DNA of 6,685 nucleotides, taken from the NCBI GenBank assembly GCA_937136445.1, contig CAKZOQ010000602.1:1-6685 (forward strand). The letters are read 5' to 3'. Origin of the DNA: an uncultured Gemmatimonadota bacterium (GTDB taxonomy: Bacteria > Gemmatimonadota > Gemmatimonadetes > Longimicrobiales > Gaopeijiaceae). Positions 1 through 5,110 of this stretch are shown here, piece by piece. Position numbers and translations under genes: made by a program. The number at the start of each line of letters is the position of its first letter. Position 1 is the stretch's first letter. The notes under the pieces are model-generated. The model was not told the DNA's origin. It searched no databases and worked only from the letters and a program-made list of their open reading frames with translations.

Positions 1-268
1 CGTCGAAGGCGCCCGTCCCAGTGAGGAGCCGGACCAGGGTGCGGCGGGCCTCGGCGTCGGTGGGGTCGTCTTCCAGGCGGTCCCGGAGAAGGTCCTCCGC
101 CTGGCCCCAGGCACCGGTGTGGTATGCTTCCAGGGCGGCGTCCGGGGTCTGGGCGGTGGTGGGGGCCGGGAGAAGGGCCAGGCCGGCCAGCAGGGCGATC
201 CAGACCGGGTGGGCGATCACGGCAACGGGCGTGCGGGCGAACCGGGCCGGGCGGGCGAGGGTGCTCAT
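1..268 (-). CDS. Exported TPR-like protein, C-terminal part outside window
   Basis: The first 89 residues are visible; the gene runs off the left edge. It opens with a signal peptide: a basic start (MSTLARPARFAR), a hydrophobic stretch at about residues 21-35 (PVWIALLAGLALLPA) and a likely cut after TTA39 before Gln40. The mature start, at about residues 42-87, is helical and Ala/Leu-rich (ALEAYHTGAWGQAEDLLRDR, then a DPTDAEARRTLVRLL stretch). That is the pattern of a tetratricopeptide repeat unit, a protein-protein interaction module. It is the last visible gene of the minus-strand operon. Its ATG overlaps the TGA of the caspase-like gene (ATGA), and a GAGGA ribosome-binding site lies 9 bases upstream, so the start is secure. 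A periplasmic scaffold role is inferred from the context. TPR repeat number and any C-terminal domain cannot be seen. Exported protein: fairly sure; TPR: likely. Confidence 0.8.
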   Translation of the reverse strand, partial: MSTLARPARFARTPVAVIAHPVWIALLAGLALLPAPTTAQTPDAALEAYHTGAWGQAEDLLRDRLEDDPTDAEARRTLVRLLTGTGAFD

Positions 269-1320
269 CTCCCCCCGTCCTCGGTGGCGCGGATCTCCCG
301 GTTCGTAAGGGCCAGCTCCACCAGGAGCTCCTCCAGCGCGTCGTCGTAGGCCTCCTGCTCCATGCTGTCGCGGCTGGCCCGGAGCCCGTCGATCTGCTCC
401 TGGATGGCCGTGCGCTCCGCGTAGAGGGCTGCGAGCTCCGGATCGTCCACCGCAGCGGCGGGAGTGCCCGTGACGGCTCCACCGGTGCCCCCACCGAAGT
501 GGATGCGGGCGGCGAGCCGTCCGTCGGGAGCCTCCGTGCCGGGGTCGCGACTCCCCTCGCCGTCCCCGTTGTCGTCCAGGACGGCGTGCTCGGTGAGGAT
601 CTCGCCCTCCTCGTCGTAGAAGCGGGCGGTCTCCAGGTTGGCGTACTGGAAGGCCTCCAGGAGGGACACGCGTCCGTCCTTGTCCAGGTCGGCCCCATCG
701 CCGGAAAGGGCTTCCACGAAGAAGCCCGGAAACTCGGTGGCGTTCCGCTCCCGAGGCGAGCGGGTGGCGGTGATGACCACCCGGTTTTCGCCGGAGAGGG
801 GTGGGAGGAAGCCGCCGCTGGCACTCCCGGTGTGGACCAGCGCGAGCGTCTGGGTGGGGAAGGCCATGAGCGCTCCGGCGAAGTCCTCCGGCCCCAGATC
901 CGGTCCCGGAAGGTTGAACTGCGCGTCGGAGCCCTGGGCGGTTCCGTGACCCACCAGGACCAGGACCACCCGGTCCTCGGGGCCCACCGTCCCGGCGAGT
1001 TCACCCAGCACCTGGAGGACGTTGGCCCGGGTGGAGCGCTCCTCCACAATCGGGCTGGCGTCCGGCTGCTCGCCCAACACACGGATCCGCTCCGGAGCGA
1101 CGCCCCGGTCCTCCACCAGCGCCCGGTGCAACTCCTCCGTCCAGCCGCGGAACTCGTCACGGTACTCCTGGGTGCCTCCAAGCCCAGCCACGAGCACCAC
1201 CCAGCTCTCCTGGGCCGCCAGGCTCGCCGAGGCGAGGGGGGCGGCGAACCCCAGGGCCAGGCAGACCAGCGTCCCTGCCAGGGCGAGTCGTCCCGGGGGA
1301 TGCGGAACAGGGCTCCTCAT
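265..1320 (-). CDS. Exported caspase-like (clan CD) protein with degenerate active site
   Basis: This is a 351-residue protein. Residues 1-36 are a signal peptide (hydrophobic about 11-33, likely cut after SLAA before Gln37). Residues 38-245 match the caspase/legumain-like fold: a first strand WVVLVAGLGG, then RVVLVLVGHGT with the catalytic-type His125. After it comes LALVHTGSASGGF, where the usual Cys-x-Ser-Gly is Ser166-Ala-Ser-Gly, followed by NRVVITATRS. The only cysteine, Cys20, is in the signal peptide, so the mature protein has none and cannot be a normal cysteine protease. Residues 211-222 (DLDKDGRVSLLEAF) fit a complete EF-hand calcium loop, and an Asp/Gly-rich segment follows at about 249-260. 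The C-terminus (about 293-345) is a charged predicted coiled coil. My recollection is that the Ser-for-Cys pattern recurs in related proteins of Acidobacteriota-like lineages. It overlaps both neighbours by ATGA junctions. A non-proteolytic binding role in the envelope is inferred. Confidence 0.85.
   Translation of the reverse strand: MRSPVPHPPGRLALAGTLVCLALGFAAPLASASLAAQESWVVLVAGLGGTQEYRDEFRGWTEELHRALVEDRGVAPERIRVLGEQPDASPIVEERSTRANVLQVLGELAGTVGPEDRVVLVLVGHGTAQGSDAQFNLPGPDLGPEDFAGALMAFPTQTLALVHTGSASGGFLPPLSGENRVVITATRSPRERNATEFPGFFVEALSGDGADLDKDGRVSLLEAFQYANLETARFYDEEGEILTEHAVLDDNGDGEGSRDPGTEAPDGRLAARIHFGGGTGGAVTGTPAAAVDDPELAALYAERTAIQEQIDGLRASRDSMEQEAYDDALEELLVELALTNREIRATEDGGR
278..282 (-). 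promoter_or_regulatory. Ribosome-binding site for the TPR-like gene
   Basis: On the minus strand this reads GAGGA, followed by a 9-base G-rich spacer and the ATG at 268. It lies inside the last codons of the caspase-like gene. It supports independent or coupled re-initiation at the ATGA overlap. Confidence 0.6.
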
Positions 1321-3617
1321 GCCATCCCCCGGAGGCGGCGGAAGCCCCACTCCGCTCCCATGAGGGTGATCATGAGGAGGAAGAGGGCGGGCATGTCCCA
1401 GAGGTCCCGCTCCTCGGTGAGGGTGACGCCGGCGCCCGTCACCGAGATGTCGTCGGGGAGGGAGGAGAGGGTGGAGGGGCTGTAGTAGCGACCCTCGGTC
1501 TCGTCGGCGATCCGCTGCAGGAGCGCGGTGCGTCGCCCGGCTCCGAAGTACTCGTCGTCGCTGGGGGCGGTATGCAGATAGGTGACGTCCCGACCCAACT
1601 CCTCGTCGCCTCGCAGGGCCACCACCTCCACCTCGTAGTCCCCCTCTTCCAGAGGAACGACGTCGGCGCGGTACTCGCCGTCCCGCTCCACCGTCCACTC
1701 CAGGGGCAGGGTGTCCACCAGCCCGGTGGGCCGGGTGATGCGCGCCTCCACACGGGCGTCGTTCACCTCCAGGTAGGTGGAGTCCCCGACGGTGGCGACG
1801 AGCCCCACCGCCTGCCCCGACTCCACCTGCTCCCGGTCCACCGTCACCGACACCGCCTCGGGGACGCCATCCACGAGCCACCGCAGGATCTGGCGCCAGA
1901 GGGTCTCGTGGCTGTTGTCGTCCACCGGGACGTCGGCGTGCATCTGCCAGGTCCATGAGTCCTGGGCGGTGAAGGCCAACGCCTTGCCCCGACCGTAGCG
2001 CTGGTGGGCGAGGACGACCTGGGGCTCGCCTCCGTCGGGGAGGGCGCCGGTGAGGAGCGCCGTGGCGCCGGGCTTCACTTCGGTGATCCGGTTCACGCCG
2101 GTGAGGGGAGGGAGCCACTCCCAGCGGGCCACCGGATCCTCGTAGTCCTCCCCGAGCTGGAGGGCGGCGTGGGCCTGACCGGCGGGGGTGGGGGAGACGT
2201 CCAGCTCAGTGAGGAAGGCGGCGCCCTCCTGGCCGGGTCGGGTGACGGGCGCATCCTGGAGCACCACCGGGAGCACCTCCGCCACCGCGGTTCCGTCCCA
2301 CCCGCCCTCGGCGAACGAGGAACGGCCGCCCAGCATGAGAAGACCTCCACCCCGCTCGGAGACGAAGTCGGCGATCATCTGGAGCTGATCCTGGGTGAAG
2401 AAGGAGGCTTCCACACTCCCGAGGATGAGGGCGCGGTACTGGAAGAGTTCAGCACGGGTGCGGGGGAAACCTCCGGCGAGCTCCTCCGGGTCGTCCACGC
2501 TCATGCGGTAGAACTTGTTCTCCGCCGTGCGCAGGAGGGTCACCACCTGGAGGTTTTCGTCGTCGGCGACGGCCCGGCGGGTGAACTTCACCTCGAAGCG
2601 GGGCTCGCCCTCCAGGTAGAGGATCTTCTCCCGGTTCCCCTGGACCTCGATCCAGACGTCCCTGGCGTTGTTCTCCTGGACCCGCTCCCCCTCCTGGGGC
2701 GGGATGCGGAAGCGCACGCGCCGGGGTCCGGTGACGTCGAGCTGGAAGGCCATGCGGGTCACCACCGGCTCACCATCGGGCCCGAGGGTGACCTCCTCCT
2801 CCGCCAGGATCTGACGGTCGTCCTCGATGATCACCGGGACCGTGGCCCGACCGAAGCCCGTCTGGGTCACCACCACGTCCACCATCAGGGAGCTCCCCTC
2901 CAGCACCGCCCGGGGGAGCTCCACCCGACCCAGCTCGATGTCGGGCTCCACCCGTTCCTCGCCCAGCCCCACGGTGAAGACCGGCACACCGGAGGCCTGG
3001 AGGGGCACCAGCGACTCCGTCACCGGTCGGTCGGTGTTGTCGGCACCGTCGCTCAGGAGGACGAGCCCGGAGAGTGGCACCCCGGAAAGCTCCTCCCGGG
3101 CCACGTCCAGCGCCGAGCCCAGGTCGGTATGGGTTCCCTCGAAGGTCAGCTCCTCGGGCCCCTCGAGGCGGGAGGCGTCGGAGGCGAACCGGAAGAAGCG
3201 CAGCGTGAAGCGTTCCCCCAACTCACGGAGGAGCTGGCTCGTCTCGGGATCGAAGGCTTCGCGTACGAACTCGCCCCGGGTGACGCCGTCCTGATCGGCG
3301 AGCTGCATGCTCCGGGAGTCGTCCACCAGAATCCCCAGGAAGTTCTGCTGCGGCACCACGGTGGAGAGGACGAGGGTCGGCCGGAGGAGACAGAAGAGGA
3401 GGACGGCCAGAAGGGCCACCCGAAGTCCCGCCATGGCCGTCCGTTCGCCCGCCGAGGAGTCTGCCCGGGCCAGGGTGTAGGTGGCCACGGCGATGGCGCC
3501 CACGATGCCGGCGGCGAGGAGCCCCACCCGGAGGGACCCTGGCGCACCCAGGGCGAACTCGCCCTGCTCGAACACCAGCGGCCGATACTTGAAGAGGAAC
3601 TCGAAGAGCGCGTCCAT
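1317..3617 (-). CDS. Membrane-anchored VWA protein with GATase-like domain
   Basis: This is a 766-residue protein. Two N-terminal membrane helices (about 29-50 and 62-85) flank a basic loop, and a third helix lies near the C-terminus (about 741-757), followed by FRRLRGMA. The positive-inside rule puts the large central part in the periplasm. Residues 92-235 are a von Willebrand A domain with a complete metal site: Asp99-x-Ser101-x-Ser103 (DDSRS), Thr164 in TDLGSAL and Asp190 in LLSDGAD. An Ig-like strand-rich region (about 236-326) follows. Then comes a glutamine-amidotransferase-like fold (about 330-585), with LILGSVEASFF, GGGLLMLGGRSSFAEGGW and the YGRGKALAFTAQDSW stretch. A second beta-rich domain spans about 588-682. 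The GATase part has no nucleophilic cysteine; the only Cys, Cys76, is in helix 2. The protein belongs to the BatA-like/VWA envelope proteins usually found with MoxR ATPases. It follows the DUF4159 gene after 16 bases; only a weak GGCGGA lies upstream of the ATG. Confidence 0.9.
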   Translation of the reverse strand: MDALFEFLFKYRPLVFEQGEFALGAPGSLRVGLLAAGIVGAIAVATYTLARADSSAGERTAMAGLRVALLAVLLFCLLRPTLVLSTVVPQQNFLGILVDDSRSMQLADQDGVTRGEFVREAFDPETSQLLRELGERFTLRFFRFASDASRLEGPEELTFEGTHTDLGSALDVAREELSGVPLSGLVLLSDGADNTDRPVTESLVPLQASGVPVFTVGLGEERVEPDIELGRVELPRAVLEGSSLMVDVVVTQTGFGRATVPVIIEDDRQILAEEEVTLGPDGEPVVTRMAFQLDVTGPRRVRFRIPPQEGERVQENNARDVWIEVQGNREKILYLEGEPRFEVKFTRRAVADDENLQVVTLLRTAENKFYRMSVDDPEELAGGFPRTRAELFQYRALILGSVEASFFTQDQLQMIADFVSERGGGLLMLGGRSSFAEGGWDGTAVAEVLPVVLQDAPVTRPGQEGAAFLTELDVSPTPAGQAHAALQLGEDYEDPVARWEWLPPLTGVNRITEVKPGATALLTGALPDGGEPQVVLAHQRYGRGKALAFTAQDSWTWQMHADVPVDDNSHETLWRQILRWLVDGVPEAVSVTVDREQVESGQAVGLVATVGDSTYLEVNDARVEARITRPTGLVDTLPLEWTVERDGEYRADVVPLEEGDYEVEVVALRGDEELGRDVTYLHTAPSDDEYFGAGRRTALLQRIADETEGRYYSPSTLSSLPDDISVTGAGVTLTEERDLWDMPALFLLMITLMGAEWGFRRLRGMA

Positions 3618-3633
3618 GGGTCCGCCGGCCGGG

Positions 3634-4509
3634 TCAGTGGCTCATGCCGTAGACGATCATGTTCGCACCCAGCTCGTAGGCGAAGGTGGAGTACTCCAGA
3701 GGGTAGTAGGGGTCCTCCGCCCACTCCCAGGCGTCGCCCAGGTCGGTGTTGAAGTTGATGACGACCATGAGGCGCCCCTCCTCGTCGAAGATGCCGCGGA
3801 CGTGGGGCGTCTGCGCGTCGGGGCGCTCCCAGGTGGGTCGGCCCCGGATCCCCCGACCCCGGGCGGGTACCTGCTTGATCTCGTCGATCTGGTAGTGGGC
3901 CGAGAAGAGGGGGTGGTCCGGCGGGATCTCCACGATGGGCCGATTGGGGAGGACCCGGGCCATGTTGTACTCGAACTGGGCCCACTCCCGGCCACCCCAG
4001 AAGTCGTCCACCAGGAGCATGCCGCCGGCTTCCAGGAAGCCCCGCAGCCCCCGGATCTCCTCGTCGGTGAGGTTCATGTGTCCCACCTCCACCGCGTAGA
4101 CCAGAGGGAAGCGACGCAGCTCCGGATCGTCCAGGCGGACGGCGTTCTCGAAGTCGTAGGCGTCGAGTTGGACCAGGCGCTGGAGCACCACCAGGAACTG
4201 GCGGTCACCCTTGGGGAAGTCGGTGGCCCAGGCCGGGCGGCCGCGGCCCCACCACCCTCCCCGGGAGCCGGAGTAGACGGCCCGGGTCCAATAGAAGGCG
4301 TGGCGCCCGGCTGGCTCGTCCTCGGGAGGGAGGCGCAGGACATCGGCCCGCTCCTGGGCCGAGGGTCGACCAGGCGGAGGTGGCTGCTGGGCCTGGAGTG
4401 CCGACCATTCGGTCCCGAGGGCCTCGGAACCCGTCGTCCCGGCGCTGACCCCTACCGCCGCGAAGGCCGCGACGGTCCAGGCGACACGACGCCAGGAGAT
4501 GGTCCGCAT
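3634..4509 (-). CDS. Exported DUF4159-domain protein
   Basis: This is a 291-residue protein and the first gene of the minus-strand operon. The N-terminus is a signal peptide (MRTISWRRVAW, then a hydrophobic run to about residue 23), with a probable cut near 40 (SALQA before QQPPPP). A short Pro-rich linker follows. The DUF4159 domain covers about 68-290: FYWTRAVYS, WATDFPKGDRQFL, RFPLVYAVEVGHMNLTDEE, GFLEAGGMLLVDDFWGG, PPDHPLF and a C-terminal YELGANMIVYGMSH. Activity of this family is unknown. The alternating strand-helix pattern around AGGMLLVDDFWGG resembles a GATase/ThuA-like Rossmann fold. The family is often encoded near MoxR, DUF58 and VWA genes. The reading frame stays open upstream to 4845, but only the ATG at 4509 gives a proper signal peptide, so I chose it. 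No clear Shine-Dalgarno precedes it, so a leaderless or weakly led message is possible. The protein has no cysteine. Confidence 0.88.
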   Translation of the reverse strand: MRTISWRRVAWTVAAFAAVGVSAGTTGSEALGTEWSALQAQQPPPPGRPSAQERADVLRLPPEDEPAGRHAFYWTRAVYSGSRGGWWGRGRPAWATDFPKGDRQFLVVLQRLVQLDAYDFENAVRLDDPELRRFPLVYAVEVGHMNLTDEEIRGLRGFLEAGGMLLVDDFWGGREWAQFEYNMARVLPNRPIVEIPPDHPLFSAHYQIDEIKQVPARGRGIRGRPTWERPDAQTPHVRGIFDEEGRLMVVINFNTDLGDAWEWAEDPYYPLEYSTFAYELGANMIVYGMSH

Positions 4510-4732
4510 GGGTGAGTGGGTCGGGAGGGTCCGGCGGGCGGGGGCGCCGTGATGTTGTCTCGGTCCTACGTCGGCCTTCGGGGAAGGTTCCTGGACCACC
4601 GGTCGGGTGTAGCTTCGTCGTCCGCCGTGGGTACGCCGGCCGCGATTGAATCCTCGAGCGGCCGGGTCCGTAAGGCCACCTGAACCCACCCCTTCCGCCG
4701 GACCCCTTCCCTCCATGGATCGAGAACGCCCC
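4510..4732. other. Divergent intergenic region, probable promoter area
   Basis: This is the only sizeable non-coding stretch, lying between the DUF4159 operon (minus) and the small plus-strand gene. It must carry promoters for both directions unless one gene is leaderless. I searched both strands for -35/-10 pairs. The best fragment is TTGAAT at 4646-4651 on the plus strand, but no good -10 box lies 16-18 bases downstream, so no promoter is called. The GC-rich inverted repeat at 4636-4665 is the only notable structure. No RNA gene or riboswitch was recognised. Confidence 0.5.
4636..4665. repeat. 8-bp inverted repeat with 14-base loop
   Basis: The arms CCGGCCGC (4636-4643) and GCGGCCGG (4658-4665) are perfect reverse complements. 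The loop contains a smaller palindrome, GATT-G-AATC (4644-4652). It sits about 68 bases before the ATG at 4733 and about 130 bases before the DUF4159 start on the other strand. It could be an operator or an mRNA hairpin in the leader of the plus-strand gene. In DNA this GC-rich, arms of this length also arise by chance fairly often. Confidence 0.35.
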
Positions 4733-5110
4733 ATGACCGTGGCCGAACGAGACATCACGGTGCGCGACTTCCTCATCTTCCAGCTCAAGCTGGTGCTGGA
4801 CGGCCTCAAGGACTTCGCCGTCTTCAATCTCTCCCTGGGCGCCATGGTGCTGGACCTCCTCGCCGGACAGGGCCGCCGCCCTCGCCTCTTCTACTCCGTG
4901 CTCCGCCTCAGCGAGCGCTGGGACCTCTGGCTGAACCTCCACGGAGCGGTCCAGGGGATGGAGGAGGAGGGCAATGAGGACGGCCTCTTCGGGGCCAGCG
5001 CTGCCGGGGACGACACCCTCCTGGGCCAGCTCGAGATGCTCGTCCGCGGAGGGGATCGGCCATCCAGCCGGGAGGAACGGAGCGACTCGGCCCCCGCCGT
5101 CCCCGACTAA
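4733..5110 (+). CDS. Small conserved-looking protein of unknown function
   Basis: This is a 125-residue protein, the only plus-strand gene. I do not recognise a named family, although its middle part looks like a hypothetical protein I associate with Gemmatimonadota. Residues 7-45 form an amphipathic to hydrophobic helical region (ITVRDFLIFQLKLVLDGLKD, then FAVFNLSLGAMVLDLLAG). It could lie along a membrane but is interrupted by charged residues. Residues 51-75 (RLFYSVLRLSERWDLWLNLH) look like a second helix. The tail is acidic and polar, with a short conserved-looking DDTLLGQLEMLVRG (93-106) and a disordered Ser/Arg/Pro end. There is no cysteine and no signal peptide. The ATG at 4733 has GAGA 7 bases upstream; an in-frame ATG at 4715 would add six residues. 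It is divergent from the operon and converges on the kinase gene, with overlapping stop codons. Confidence 0.75.
   Translation: MTVAERDITVRDFLIFQLKLVLDGLKDFAVFNLSLGAMVLDLLAGQGRRPRLFYSVLRLSERWDLWLNLHGAVQGMEEEGNEDGLFGASAAGDDTLLGQLEMLVRGGDRPSSREERSDSAPAVPD

Noticed and set aside
1261..1320. Lipoprotein signal at Cys20 of the caspase-like protein
   Set aside because: The residues before Cys20 (Thr-Leu-Val) do not fit a lipobox, which needs a small residue at -1; the hydrophobic run continues past the cysteine.
124..1485. 453-codon plus-strand open frame opposite the caspase-like and TPR genes
   Set aside because: It has no recognisable domain, is Gly/Arg/Pro-rich, and spans the antisense of three well-supported genes.
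1321..2118. Upstream in-frame extension of the caspase-like gene to 2118
   Set aside because: The extension is Arg/Gly/Pro-rich shadow sequence of the VWA gene. The ATG at 1320 gives a proper signal peptide and an ATGA overlap.
2004..3752. 582-codon plus-strand open frame opposite the VWA gene
   Set aside because: It is exactly antisense to a strong VWA/GATase-like coding region, and its translation is a low-complexity His/Gly/Glu/Leu mixture with no domain. Long antisense frames are expected in DNA this GC-rich.
4594..4604. GACC-ACC-GGTC short palindrome in the intergenic region
   Set aside because: Arms of four bases are expected by chance in GC-rich DNA.
4646..4676. Possible plus-strand sigma-70 promoter (TTGAAT with TAAGGC)
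   Set aside because: The spacing is 19 bases and the -10 match is poor, so it is no better than chance.
4510..4845. Upstream extension of the DUF4159 frame to 4845
   Set aside because: It would overlap the small plus-strand gene and bury the signal peptide; its sequence is low-complexity and unlike a domain.
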